From contig NZ_NJIC01000020.1 of the NCBI RefSeq assembly GCF_013620825.1, positions 62,001 through 126,000 on the forward strand: a stretch of DNA of 64,000 nt. The letters are read 5' to 3'. Source of the stretch: Rhodanobacter sp. PCA2. Lineage in GTDB: Bacteria > Pseudomonadota > Gammaproteobacteria > Xanthomonadales > Rhodanobacteraceae. Below the pieces are notes generated by a model. That model worked only from the letters and a program-made list of their open reading frames with translations, did not search any database and was not told the DNA's origin. The position numbers were made by a program, and so were the translations under genes. Positions 33,601 to 42,336 of this stretch are shown here, piece by piece. Numbering within the stretch: position 1 is the first letter of the stretch; each line of letters opens with the position of its first letter.

Positions 33601-36600
33601 CACCGAAACGTAGCGGCGTTCGACCCGTTGCGCCTTGAGGCCGTCGAGCGCGATCGACCTGGCGTCCGGACCGATCGCCACCAGGCGTACCTTGCGCTCG
33701 GCATTGCGACTGACGTAGTCGAGGCCGTCGTCGGACTTGTAGCCCACCAGCCAGTCGTTGGCGGACACCAGGGTCTGCGTGGCGGCGGCCACGCTGCGAC
33801 CGCCGTCGGCCTCGTGCACCTTGGCGAGGAAATAGAGCTGGTAGGTGGCGTCGGCGTATTTCTTGAGGTCGAGGTCGAACTCGGCGTGGCCCTTGTCGTC
33901 GGTCTTGCCGTCGGCGAGGTTCTCCTCGTAGCCCTCCTTGGCGCGCCGGATGTCGTAGAAGTGGTAATCCGGCCAGCTGTGGAAATCGGGCCACGCCGGA
34001 CGCAGGGTCAGCGAGGCCTCCACGCTGCGGTCCGCCGCCGGCGTGCCGAACAGGTTCTGCGCATCGACCAGGCCCTTGAGCTGGTCGGGTTTCACCCAGC
34101 CCTCGGCCACCTGCTGCGAGAGCTTCGCGGCGACCTTCATGCGGTCGGGCAGGAATTCCTTCACCTGCACCGTGGTGCTGCCGATCTGGGCGTCGGCCTT
34201 GCCGCCGCGCACGATGTACAGGTTCACCGCCCAGGTACCGGTGGGCGCGGTCTCGGCCGGCGTATAGGCCAGTTCGCCGAAGCCGGTGGCGTCCATCGAA
34301 AGCCGCTGCTGCTTCACGGTGACGCCACGCGGATCGACGATCTCGGCTTCCAGCGGGATGCCTGCCACGTTGCGCGCCCAATCGGCGGCGCGCACGATCA
34401 GGCCGATGTGGAAGGTGTCGCCGGGACGATAGATGCCGCGGTCGGAGAACAGGTAGCCGCTGAGCTGGCCCTGGTTCGCCGCGTTCGCCTCGCCGCCCAC
34501 GTCGAAACGCGAGTAGTCGAGCTGGCGGTCGTAGCTGCCGATGGGCAGGAAGGACAGGTCGCCGCCCTTGGTCACCACGTACAACGCGGGTTTCTTCTCG
34601 CGCTCCAGCCCCTTGAAGCTGGGGAAGTGCACCACGCCGTCGGCGCCGGTGGCCTGCGTGTACAGCGTCTGCCCGTTCACCGCGAGTACCGACACGCTGG
34701 CGCCGCCCACCGGCTGGCCGCTGTGGATGGACTGCACGAACACGTCCTGGCTGTCGTCCAGCGCGCGCTTCACCAGCATGCCGAGGTCGGTGACCACGAT
34801 CAGGCGGTTGTCGCGCGGCGAAGCCCCACCGTCGCCCTCGTCGCCGTCGTCGGTATCGGCCTGCGCCTGAGCGGCGGCAGCCGGCGTGCCTGCGGACTGT
34901 CCCGGCGCCGGCGCCAGCCCCTGCTGCGCCAGTGCGCGCGCCTTTGCCTCGGCAGCCGCGCGCTTCGCAGCGGCGGCAGGGTCGTAGCCGGCGAGGTGCA
35001 CCCAGAACACGCCGCGCTTGCCTTCCTTGAGGTACTGGCCGAGGTCCACGCCCTCGTAGTGCGCCTGGCCCGGATCGGCTTTCGGGAACGCGCGCTTGAC
35101 CTCGTAGCGCTCGACGATATGGCTTTCGTCGAAGTCGTAGGGCAGTTCGGGATGGCTGTAATTGCCCTGGTTCAGGCTGACCAGGTGCTGCAACTGGTCG
35201 GGCAGCACGCGGCCGATCTCCACCCGCATGCCGGGCATGTTGCGCGAGACCACCGAGATGCGCTTGCTGCCGCTGAGCGAAAGCAGCGAACCATCGGCCA
35301 CGAAGCGCAACAGCTTCGGATAGTCGGGCACGGTGAACACCTGCGCCGCCCCCTTGCCCAGCACGTAGCCGCCGAAGGACGTCAGCCCCTTGCCGATGCG
35401 CACGTAGACGCGCTGGCCCGGCACGGCGTGGTACTTGAAGCTCTGCAGCTCCTGGTAGTCGTTCTCGGTGGGCACCACGTCCAGCTTCAGCGGCTGCGAC
35501 TGGCGCAGCACGTCCTCGCCCACTTCGGAAACGCTCCAGTCGTAGGGCTCGTCGCTGTCCACGGGCTTCACGCCCGGCTTGCGCGCGGGCAACACCCAGG
35601 CGTGGATCCGGTCGGCCACGTCGCTGCCGCGCACGGCGCCGCTGAAGTTCGCCACCAGCACCTGCTCGGGTTCGTACTTGTCGTTGTCGACCAGGGTGGG
35701 CTTGAGCTCGTCCACGCCGAGGCTGTAGAGGCCGGGAATGCGCACGCTGGCCTTCAGCGCATCCCTGGTGCCGTCGCCGCCGCGCGCGCTGCGCACGCCG
35801 CTGTCGATCGCGACTGCCACGGCGCCGTCGTCGTGCGGCAGCGCCAGCGGCTGCGAGTGGACCCACGCATGCAGACGGGTCTGGTCGTAGGTCACCGTGT
35901 ATTTCAATGCCGGGCCGCGCTTGCCGCTCCGGTCGGCCAGCGCCAGCGCGACGCGGCGTTCGAACTGCGCGGCGTCGACGGGGTAGTTGAAGTCCACCGG
36001 CACGATCACCTGCTTGGCGGTGGCGTCCTGCGGGTCCTGGTAGAACTCGCCCTTGCCCAGCGTGGCGGTGAACGGTGCGGTATCGAAGGCGAAACCGTCG
36101 TCGGCCATCCGCACTTGCGGCGCGAACGCCTGGCGCACGTCGAAGCGCACCTTGTAGTGCTGGCCCACCGGCCAGTCGGCGGCCGGCGTGAAGCGCAGGG
36201 TGTGGTCGTCCACCCAGGTCCATTGCCCCTTGGTGGCCGGACGCATGTCGATGCCTTCGGTGACCGGCTTGCCGACGCGCTCGATCGGGGCGGCCGATCC
36301 GGAGAAGGCCAGTTCCAGCGGATGCACCACGATCGGCTGCTTGCCGTAATCGGTGACTGCGGGCGCCTGCACCTGCCAGGTGATCTGTTGCGGCTGCGGC
36401 GGACGCGGCCGCTGCTGCCACCAGCGCCAGCCGTACCAGCCGCCGCCCGCCAGCACGACTGCGCCGAGCAGAATGCCGGCCGCACGCAAGGGGCGCCGTT
36501 GCACGGCATGCATCCAGCCCGGCGCCGACCAGGCCAGGTCGCCAAACAGCGGACGCAACGCCCAACCAAGTGCATGCCCCACGATGCGCAGCAGGCGCAG

Positions 36601-36633
36601 CGGCAACAGGAGCAGAAACCGCAGCAGATCCAT
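30613..36633 (-). CDS. bacterial alpha-2-macroglobulin (YfaS/YfhM-like)
   Basis: 2006 residues. Periplasmic protease trap thought to protect the envelope. Seen: N-terminal hydrophobic stretch and a membrane span near 51-67, several MG beta domains, the MG-type PGDTFHIGLIVR region, a linker rich in Ala/Asp/Gly near 560-600, and the thioester motif CSEQ with C1510 and Q1513 inside an alpha-helical domain. E. coli YfhM is a lipoprotein, but here no lipobox Cys is present, so an uncleaved signal anchor is likely. ATG 36633 is chosen over 36657 because AGGGGA precedes it by 6 bases. It is paired with pbpC downstream. Confidence 0.93.
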   Translation of the reverse strand: MDLLRFLLLLPLRLLRIVGHALGWALRPLFGDLAWSAPGWMHAVQRRPLRAAGILLGAVVLAGGGWYGWRWWQQRPRPPQPQQITWQVQAPAVTDYGKQPIVVHPLELAFSGSAAPIERVGKPVTEGIDMRPATKGQWTWVDDHTLRFTPAADWPVGQHYKVRFDVRQAFAPQVRMADDGFAFDTAPFTATLGKGEFYQDPQDATAKQVIVPVDFNYPVDAAQFERRVALALADRSGKRGPALKYTVTYDQTRLHAWVHSQPLALPHDDGAVAVAIDSGVRSARGGDGTRDALKASVRIPGLYSLGVDELKPTLVDNDKYEPEQVLVANFSGAVRGSDVADRIHAWVLPARKPGVKPVDSDEPYDWSVSEVGEDVLRQSQPLKLDVVPTENDYQELQSFKYHAVPGQRVYVRIGKGLTSFGGYVLGKGAAQVFTVPDYPKLLRFVADGSLLSLSGSKRISVVSRNMPGMRVEIGRVLPDQLQHLVSLNQGNYSHPELPYDFDESHIVERYEVKRAFPKADPGQAHYEGVDLGQYLKEGKRGVFWVHLAGYDPAAAAKRAAAEAKARALAQQGLAPAPGQSAGTPAAAAQAQADTDDGDEGDGGASPRDNRLIVVTDLGMLVKRALDDSQDVFVQSIHSGQPVGGASVSVLAVNGQTLYTQATGADGVVHFPSFKGLEREKKPALYVVTKGGDLSFLPIGSYDRQLDYSRFDVGGEANAANQGQLSGYLFSDRGIYRPGDTFHIGLIVRAADWARNVAGIPLEAEIVDPRGVTVKQQRLSMDATGFGELAYTPAETAPTGTWAVNLYIVRGGKADAQIGSTTVQVKEFLPDRMKVAAKLSQQVAEGWVKPDQLKGLVDAQNLFGTPAADRSVEASLTLRPAWPDFHSWPDYHFYDIRRAKEGYEENLADGKTDDKGHAEFDLDLKKYADATYQLYFLAKVHEADGGRSVAAATQTLVSANDWLVGYKSDDGLDYVSRNAERKVRLVAIGPDARSIALDGLKAQRVERRYVSVLTRQGSGVYKYESKLKEIPVDEKALAIPAGGMDYTLPTDKPGDYALLILRGSDRKEVNRVSYSVAGNANLSRSLERNAELQLNLDKHNYQPGDTIHVAIRAPYAGSGLITIERDKVYAHAWFHADTTSSVQSITLPRGFEGNGYVNVQFVRDPSSDEIFMSPLSYGVVPFSVNLDARRDALTVDTPALVKPGDTVSFKLHAAQPARVVLFAVDEGILQVARYKLGDPLKFFFRKKMLEVRTAQILDLILPDFEKLMAMTAAPGGDADAAISRQLNPFKRKRDKPVAYWSGIVDVDGEKDFSYTVPDYFNGRLRVMAVAVSADRIGTWEGATTVRGDFVLSPNVPTTLAPGDEAEVSVGVANNLTGIGDKPVPVAVTLQTGPQLQVLGPATQDVSLASMREGVVRFRVKATDRLGSGHLAFAAGYGGKSAKQGIDVSVRPAAAYRTQVDVGRVESNSQAELKPLRPLYDAYASRDAAISSLPVVLAQGITSYLVNYQHYCSEQIISSATPLIVVAKWPVVPVFSHALQPAFGDKTIGNDQALAKFLDVLHSRQNGAGGFGLWSATPDADPFVSDYAMNFLIEARERGVAVPQDMLDAGNKYLKQLAADDSMNTLDELRQRAYAVYLLTRQGNVTTNDLAAVQKRLQELYPKTWKDDLAAAWLAASYKLLKQDGEANRLLAGPLKALSRTKAAEDFGFGYYYDPLIRDASVLYLVAKHFPLEAKALPPRVFENIAWPLAHGNYNTLSSAMTVLALDSYAKETAANLDKLGIDEVLADGSLKSIAQPQGGLLQGGSWNSAARALRFVNQGSLPAWRIATQGGYDRSSSGEAIKRGIEIVRDYTDAKGKPLDQIAVGEEVDVHVKIRATGDQGVGNVAIVDLLPGGFDPVIQPPPATTPADNGGDAGEEGGDDAPKPAAWRSPIGLSSSTWQPEYADIREDRVVIYGTATPDVREFVYRIKATNAGKFQVPPAYAESMYDRAIQGRAPGGKVLTVVQKP

Positions 36634-36706
36634 GATGCTTCCCCTGAACTCGTCCATTGAATGACATCGGCATCATCGCCGATGAAGGGTTTTCAAGTAC
36701 GACCAA

Positions 36707-36728
36707 GCCTCGCAACGAGATGCGAGGC
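36707..36728 (-). terminator. hairpin downstream of galU, possible terminator
   Basis: Inverted repeat GCCTCGCA / TGCGAGGC with 6-base loop, about 108 bases past the galU stop. On the minus strand the stem is followed by TTGGTCGT, so the U-run is poor. The 202 bases between galU and the alpha-2-macroglobulin start hold no gene; a second small inverted repeat ATCGGC/GCCGAT lies at 36666-36683. Confidence 0.35.
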
Positions 36729-36835
36729 CTGTCGATTACCCGATGCGCATCCTGCACCACGAACATGGCAGGACACGGCCGCGATTCTGGCACGGCAAAG
36801 CCGCAGCGGTCAGCCGCGCGTGTCGGCTCGTCGCA

Positions 36836-37711
36836 TCAAAGCGTGGCGGCGATCTCGCGCACCACCGGCGCCAGGCTCGGGTCCTGCAGCGCCATGTGCA
36901 TGGTGGCGCGCACCAGGCCGGCCTTGTTGCCGCAATCGAAGCGGGTGCCCTCGAAGCGCCAGGCCAGTACCTTGCCCTGCTCCTTGAGCAGCGCCTCGAT
37001 GGCGTCGGTGAGCTGGATCTCGCCGCCGGCGCCCGGCGTGGTGCGTTCCAGCAGCTCGAAGATGCGCCCCGGCAGCACGTAGCGGCCCACCACGGCGAGA
37101 TTGGACGGCGCCTCGGCAGGCTTGGGTTTTTCCACCATGTGGCGGATGCGCGCGCTGCGCTCGTCCACCGGTACGGCATCGACGATGCCGTACTTGTCGG
37201 TCTGTTCGTGCGGCACTTCCTCCACCGCGATCACGCCGGCCTGCTCACGCTCGCCGGCCTCGGCCATCTGGCGCAACGCGCCCTTGCCCGTACCGTTCCA
37301 GATCAGGTCGTCGGGCAGCATCACGCCGAACGGTTCGTCGCCCACCACCGGCTTGGCGCACAGCACGGCATGACCCAGGCCCAACGCCTCGGGCTGGGTG
37401 ACGAAGATGGCGCGCACATGCTTCGGCAAGGTGCCCTGCACCAGCGCGAGCAGCGCATCCTTGCCCTTCTCGTGCAGCTTCGCCTCCAGCTCGTAGGCCT
37501 TGTCGAAATAGTCGGCGATGGCGTGCTTGTAGCGGTTGGTGACGAAGATCAGAGTGTCGGCCCCGGCATCGACGGCCTCGTCCACCGCGTACTGGATCAG
37601 CGGCTTGTCCAGCACCGGCAGCATCTCCTTGGCCACCACCTTGGTGGCGGGCAGGAAGCGCGTGCCGAGGCCGGCCACGGGGAAAACCACCTTGCGCAAG
37701 GGCTTGCTCAC
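36836..37711 (-). CDS. galU: UTP-glucose-1-phosphate uridylyltransferase
   Basis: 291 residues. Makes UDP-glucose for LPS and exopolysaccharide. Seen: nucleotidyltransferase signature GLGTRFLPATKVVAKEMLP at 15-33, VMLPDDLIW, EKPKP, and RFDCGNKAG. The start is GTG 37711, with AGGAGA 7 bases before it; the upstream stop TGA is directly adjacent (TGAGTG), so translation is coupled to the epimerase gene. Confidence 0.96.
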   Translation of the reverse strand: MSKPLRKVVFPVAGLGTRFLPATKVVAKEMLPVLDKPLIQYAVDEAVDAGADTLIFVTNRYKHAIADYFDKAYELEAKLHEKGKDALLALVQGTLPKHVRAIFVTQPEALGLGHAVLCAKPVVGDEPFGVMLPDDLIWNGTGKGALRQMAEAGEREQAGVIAVEEVPHEQTDKYGIVDAVPVDERSARIRHMVEKPKPAEAPSNLAVVGRYVLPGRIFELLERTTPGAGGEIQLTDAIEALLKEQGKVLAWRFEGTRFDCGNKAGLVRATMHMALQDPSLAPVVREIAATL

Positions 37712-39607
37712 TCACTTCTCTCCTGTTTCCTGGCGACGGATCGAAACCACGTTGTCCGGCTGCGCCGTCTCGCTCCAGCGGAACGACGGCAGCAGGCTGG
37801 AGACGCAGCGCCGCAGATCCTCGTCGTTGTCCGCCGCAACCGTCTCGGCCGCCTTGTTCATCATGGCCTGCAGCAGCTCCCACGACACCTGGCGGTGCTG
37901 CGCCAGGAAGATCTTGGCGTGCCGGGTGGCGCTGTACTGTTCCAGCGGGTGGAACAGCTCCTCGAACAGTTTCTCGCCGGCGCGCAGGCCGGTGTAGACG
38001 ATGGGAATCTCGCTGCCCGGCTTCTTGCCGGCGAGCCGTATCATCTGCTCGGCGAGGTCGCGGATCTTCATCGGCTCGCCCATGTCCAGCGCGAAGATCT
38101 CGCCGCCCTCGCCCAGGCTGGCCGCCTGCAGGATCAACTGGCAGGCTTCCGGAATGGTCATGAAGTAGCGCGAGATTTCGGGATGCGTCACCGTGACCGG
38201 GCCGCCCTCGCGGATCTGCTGGCGGAACAACGGCACCACCGAACCGGCCGAGTCCAGCACGTTGCCGAAGCGCACCGTGATGTAGCGGGTGGCGGCATGG
38301 GCGTTGAGGTTCTGGCACCAGATCTCCGCGATGCGCTTGCAGGCGCCCATCACGCTGGTGGGGTTGACCGCCTTGTCGGTGGAAATCAGCACGAAGCATT
38401 CGACGCCGGCGTCCCGCGCGAGGTCGGCCATGGTGCGCGTGCCCAGCACGTTGTTGAGGAAGGCCGCGCGCAGCTGGCCTTGCAGCATCGGCACGTGCTT
38501 GTAGGCGGCGGCATGGAACACCACCTCGGGGCGCGCTTCGGCCAGCACCCTGCGCATCAGCACGCTGTCGCCGCAATTGGCCAGCACGCCCTCGAGCAGC
38601 AGCTCGGGATAGTTCGTGCGCAGTTCGCGGGTGATGAGGTAGAGGTTGTATTCGCTGTGGTCGATCACGACCAGGGACTGCGCGCCCAGCCGCGCCACCT
38701 GGCGGCACAGCTCCGAACCGATCGAGCCGCCGCCGCCGGTGACCAGCACGCGGCGGCCGCTGATCGTCTCGCGGATCGCGGTCCAGTCCAGCTCCACCGC
38801 GTCGCGACCGAGCAGGTCCTCGATCGCCACTTCCTTGATCTCGTTGAACTGCGCACGGCCCGCGACCACGTCGTCCAGCCGCGGAATGGTCCGGTACGGC
38901 AGGCCGCTGAGGTCGCACAGCGCAACCACCCGGCGCATCTCGCCGACCGACGCGGAGGGCAAGGCGATCAGCAGCATCTCGACGGCGGTCTCGCGGGCGA
39001 TTTCCGGCAACTGGTCGAACTGCCCCAGCACCGGGTGGCCGTTGATGCTGGCGCCGCGCAGCGCGGGACGGTCGTCGAGGAAGCCCACCATCGTGTAGCC
39101 GCCGTCGCGCTGCAGGTCGCGCGACAGCACTTCGCCGGCCCGATCCGCGCCGAGGATCATCACCCGCCGCGCCGAGCGCGCGCCGGTCACGCCGCCGCGG
39201 CTGTCTTTCCAGTAACGGTAGGTGAGCCGCGGCAGACCCAGCATCAAGGCCAGCACCACCGGGTAGAGCAGCAGCATGGAACGCGGCACGCCCTGCAAGC
39301 GGTTGAGCATCGACAGCAGCAACCAGACCACGGCCGAGCCGAGCACCACGGCGCGCAGGATGTTCCACAGGTCCGGCAGACTGGCGAAGCGCCAGACGCC
39401 CCGGTACAAGCCGGTCCAGCGGAAGATCAGGCCCTGCGCCACCAGCACCACCGGGAATTCGAACCAGCGGAAGTGCACCACGTCTTCCGGCCGCACCGCG
39501 TAGCGCAGCAGCTTCGCGATCCACCACGCGAGCGCGGCCATGGCCAGGTCATGCAGCATGACCGCCATCCGTGGGTGGATGATGCCGATGAATTTACGCA
39601 GCGACAT
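37712..39607 (-). CDS. polysaccharide biosynthesis nucleoside-diphosphate-sugar epimerase/dehydratase (WbpM/CapD-like)
   Basis: 631 residues. Four N-terminal membrane spans (about 15-135), a CoA-binding-like domain (RRVMILGADRAGEVL), then an SDR catalytic domain with VTGGGGSIGSEL, HAAAYKHVPM and ISTDKAVNPTSVMGACKR. Known relatives are UDP-GlcNAc 4,6-dehydratases of O-antigen and capsule synthesis. It overlaps the glycosyltransferase upstream by 14 bases and abuts galU, forming a sugar-nucleotide operon with them. Confidence 0.9.
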   Translation of the reverse strand: MSLRKFIGIIHPRMAVMLHDLAMAALAWWIAKLLRYAVRPEDVVHFRWFEFPVVLVAQGLIFRWTGLYRGVWRFASLPDLWNILRAVVLGSAVVWLLLSMLNRLQGVPRSMLLLYPVVLALMLGLPRLTYRYWKDSRGGVTGARSARRVMILGADRAGEVLSRDLQRDGGYTMVGFLDDRPALRGASINGHPVLGQFDQLPEIARETAVEMLLIALPSASVGEMRRVVALCDLSGLPYRTIPRLDDVVAGRAQFNEIKEVAIEDLLGRDAVELDWTAIRETISGRRVLVTGGGGSIGSELCRQVARLGAQSLVVIDHSEYNLYLITRELRTNYPELLLEGVLANCGDSVLMRRVLAEARPEVVFHAAAYKHVPMLQGQLRAAFLNNVLGTRTMADLARDAGVECFVLISTDKAVNPTSVMGACKRIAEIWCQNLNAHAATRYITVRFGNVLDSAGSVVPLFRQQIREGGPVTVTHPEISRYFMTIPEACQLILQAASLGEGGEIFALDMGEPMKIRDLAEQMIRLAGKKPGSEIPIVYTGLRAGEKLFEELFHPLEQYSATRHAKIFLAQHRQVSWELLQAMMNKAAETVAADNDEDLRRCVSSLLPSFRWSETAQPDNVVSIRRQETGEK

Positions 39608-40625
39608 GACGGTCCCTTGGCGAATGTCGCCGCAGGCAGCGGCGCTTCAGCAGCAGCCAGATCGCCGCCGCAGCCATATAGACTGCCATGGTAACCATCC
39701 AGCCCGCGCCTGGATGACTCCAGGCCAACCAGGCCGACGGCGCAGCGAACAGCAGGTTCCATGTCATGTAGATCACGCCTCCCCCGGCATGCGTGCGCCC
39801 CCGCCTGACCAACCACTGGTACAGATGTTCGCGGTGCGCAGTGTACCAGCGCCTCCCGCGCAGGAACCGTGACAGCAAGGTCAGGCTGGCGTCCGCCACG
39901 AACGCCGAGGACAGGATCAGCGCCGGCCACAGCAGTTGCGCATCGACCCGCCACAGCAGCACCGAGAACGCGAAGATCAGGAATCCGGCACTGCCGCTGC
40001 CCACATCGCCCATGAAGATCCGCGCCGGCGGCCGGTTCAGGCACCAGAAACCGAGGCTGGCCGTCGCGAAGCAGCCGGCGGCCAGCGCCAGCGCGGGTTG
40101 TCCCGCCGCCCAGGCCAGGCCGGCCAGGCCGGCGGCCACGAACATCGCCTGCTGGGCCAGCAAGCCATCGATGCCATCCATGAAGTTGTGCAGGTTGACG
40201 CTCCAGGCACCCGCCAGCAGCAACGCCGGCAGCCACCACCACGACATGCCGGTCGCCGCCAGGGCAGCGGCAAACAGCAGCACCGCAAGCAATTGCGCGC
40301 CCAGCCGCGGCAGGATGGGCAGCGACCGGTGGTCGTCCCACCAGCCTGCCAAGGCAACCAGCGACAGACCCGCCACCACGGCGGCCACCACGACGGCAGG
40401 CCAGAGCTCCCCCGCGCCAAGCAGCGCACCTGGCAGACAAACCATGCCGGCGACGACGATGCCGATACCGCCACCGCGCGGCGTGGGCACGGTGTGGGAT
40501 CGTCGCTGGCCAGGACGATCCAGCATGCCGCGGCGATGCGCATAGGCGATCGCCGCCCGCGCCGACAGCCACGCAATCAGGAAAGACAGCAGCAACCATC
40601 CCATGGTCGTGGCCACGGACGTCAC
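39594..40625 (-). CDS. glycosyltransferase family 4 (WecA/WbpL-like sugar-1-phosphate transferase)
   Basis: About 343 residues, ten or so membrane spans. Transfers a sugar-1-phosphate to undecaprenyl phosphate to start a surface glycan. Seen: RSHTVPTPRGGGIG, the Asp-rich WWDDHRSLP, NLHNFMDGIDGL and FMGDVGSGSAGF, and a His-rich loop HREHLYQWLVRRG. GTG 40625 would overlap the lapB stop as GTGA; ATG 40604 is an equally possible start seven codons later. Confidence 0.9.
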   Translation of the reverse strand: MTSVATTMGWLLLSFLIAWLSARAAIAYAHRRGMLDRPGQRRSHTVPTPRGGGIGIVVAGMVCLPGALLGAGELWPAVVVAAVVAGLSLVALAGWWDDHRSLPILPRLGAQLLAVLLFAAALAATGMSWWWLPALLLAGAWSVNLHNFMDGIDGLLAQQAMFVAAGLAGLAWAAGQPALALAAGCFATASLGFWCLNRPPARIFMGDVGSGSAGFLIFAFSVLLWRVDAQLLWPALILSSAFVADASLTLLSRFLRGRRWYTAHREHLYQWLVRRGRTHAGGGVIYMTWNLLFAAPSAWLAWSHPGAGWMVTMAVYMAAAAIWLLLKRRCLRRHSPRDRHVAA

Positions 40626-41794
40626 TCGTTGGCGACGCCGTGGATGGGCCGGATCGTGCTCCAGCTCTTGCAGCTGGGGCACTGCCAGTGATGCGCCTTC
40701 GCGCCGAAGCCGCAGCGGCTGCAGCGGTACATCGCCTGGCCTTCCAGCAGCTTGCGGGTGAGGTCGCGCAGGATCAGGAAGTTCTCGCGCGCCTCGCCCT
40801 CGATCCGGTCCATCGTGGCTTCCAGCAGCTCCATCAGGCCGCGCACCGAGGGGCGCTGCCGCAGCTGCGCGGTCAGGAAGGCCACCGCCGCGCGCTGGCC
40901 GTCGCGCTGCTGGTACAGCCGGGTCAGCGCCAGCACCGGCGAAATGCCGTGGTAATGCTCCAGCAGTTCGCGCAGGAAACGCTCGGCGCGATCCATCTGC
41001 TGCGAACTGGCGTAGCTGTTCAGCAGCGGCGGCAGGATCTCCGGCACGAACGCGATGTCCGCGCCTATCGCGGCCTCGTATGCCTGCACCGCTTCGGCAT
41101 GCTGGCCTTCCTCGGACCGCAGCCGTCCGGTCAGCATCCAGGCGCGCACGCAATCGGGCTGGCAGCGGAAGGCCTGGTCCAGATAATCGCGCGCCTCGAT
41201 CCGGGCGCCATGCTGGCGCGAGCGCTCGGCCAGCTCGCAGTAGAACTGGGCGATCATCGGCGCCTCTTCCTCGCCGGTCATCACCTCCAGCCGGCGGGCG
41301 TGCTCGATCGCCTTGTTCCAGTCGCGTTCGTGCTGGTAGATCGCGATCAGGTGGCGCAGCGCCGAGGGCGCGTGCGCGTTCATCGCCACCAGGTCGCTGA
41401 ACAGCGCCTCGGCGCGATCGAGCAGGCCCGCACGCATGTAGTCCTCGCCCAGTTCCAGCAAGGCCACGGTCTTGGTCGGCTCGGACAGGTTCGGCCGCGA
41501 CACCAGGTGCTGGTGCAGGCGTATCGCCCGGTCCACCTCGCCCCGGCGGCGGAACAGGTTGCCCAGCGCGAGATGCGTCTCCACCGTGTCGCGGTTGTAC
41601 TCGGCCAGGCGCAGGAACACCTCGATCGCCTTGTCCTGCTCCTCGTTGAGCAGGTAGTTCAGGCCGCGGAAGTAGTCCGACGAGAGCTCGTTGACCGCCG
41701 CGCCCGAGCGCCGCGCATTCCTCCGGCGGGAGGCCCACCAGCCCAGCGCGAAAGCGATGGCCGCCAGCGGCAGCAACGCATACCAGGGCATCAT
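40622..41794 (-). CDS. lapB: lipopolysaccharide assembly protein LapB
   Basis: 390 residues. Inner-membrane adaptor that brings LpxC to the FtsH protease and so sets LPS levels. Seen: one N-terminal span (WYALLPLAAIAFALGWWAS), nine or so TPR repeats, and the C-terminal rubredoxin-like knuckle CSRCG...CPSCK. It overlaps lapA by 4 bases (ATGA) and the glycosyltransferase downstream. Confidence 0.95.
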   Translation of the reverse strand: MMPWYALLPLAAIAFALGWWASRRRNARRSGAAVNELSSDYFRGLNYLLNEEQDKAIEVFLRLAEYNRDTVETHLALGNLFRRRGEVDRAIRLHQHLVSRPNLSEPTKTVALLELGEDYMRAGLLDRAEALFSDLVAMNAHAPSALRHLIAIYQHERDWNKAIEHARRLEVMTGEEEAPMIAQFYCELAERSRQHGARIEARDYLDQAFRCQPDCVRAWMLTGRLRSEEGQHAEAVQAYEAAIGADIAFVPEILPPLLNSYASSQQMDRAERFLRELLEHYHGISPVLALTRLYQQRDGQRAAVAFLTAQLRQRPSVRGLMELLEATMDRIEGEARENFLILRDLTRKLLEGQAMYRCSRCGFGAKAHHWQCPSCKSWSTIRPIHGVANE

Positions 41795-42048
41795 GCAGCG
41801 GCCGGCGTCTTGCCGGACTCCTTGCGCCGTTGCCGCTGCAGCCGCCGCTGCCGCAGGCTCATGCCCAGCCACGCGGTGAGGCCGCCCAGCAGCCAGCCCA
41901 GCACCAGCACGGCAAGCAAGGCCGCGCCCTTGGGCACGGACACCCGCGCAAACGCGAAGTCGTAGCCGACCAGATCGGCGTTGAGGGCACCCACCACCAC
42001 GCCGGCGGCGACGAAAAACAGCAGGACGAGTATCGCGATCAGTCGCAT
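41791..42048 (-). CDS. lapA: LapA family protein
   Basis: 85 residues, two membrane spans (4-26 and 41-64) with a basic C-terminal tail (RQRRLQRQRRKESGK). Matches the lipopolysaccharide assembly protein A domain, which works with LapB. Translationally coupled to lapB by a 4-base overlap. Confidence 0.88.
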   Translation of the reverse strand: MRLIAILVLLFFVAAGVVVGALNADLVGYDFAFARVSVPKGAALLAVLVLGWLLGGLTAWLGMSLRQRRLQRQRRKESGKTPAAA

Positions 42049-42278
42049 GCGGCGACTTTACCCGATCATCCGTGGGCGGCACAGCACGCGGATGCCGTCG
42101 CGCTGTCCGGATTCAGCCGTGGCCGAGGGAACCGGCACGCACAGCCTGGCGATCGTCCTTGATCGCGGGAATCAAACGGGCTGCCGCCCATGGCTGCACG
42201 TTCCAGGATGGGGGCGCGACGATTCGGCCGCGGGAGCGGTGGCGGCCGCCGACCGGGGCCGTCCCCGCCAAGGCAAAC

Positions 42279-42312
42279 AAAAAGGCAGGACCGGCTCGCG
42301 CCGCCTGCCTTC
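42279..42312 (-). terminator. intrinsic terminator after ihfB
   Basis: On the minus strand AAGGCAGG pairs with CCTGCCTT, enclosing an inner GGC/GCC stem, and is followed by TTTTTG. It lies 25 bases past the ihfB stop, so lapA-lapB probably have their own promoter in the 230 bases that follow; I see no clear promoter there. Confidence 0.75.
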
Positions 42313-42336
42313 GAACATCTGCCTGCACGCGTGGCG

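Noticed and set aside
26767-36660. Open reading frame of 3297 codons on the plus strand
   Set aside because: It is antisense to csaA, the FAD oxidoreductase, pbpC and the alpha-2-macroglobulin gene. The composition (His, Arg, Ala, Gly, Val rich) is that of a GC-rich shadow frame, with no motif or signal.
31040-36793. 1917-codon alternate minus-strand frame overlapping the alpha-2-macroglobulin gene
   Set aside because: Arg/Ala/Gly-rich frame-shifted copy of the real gene's sequence.
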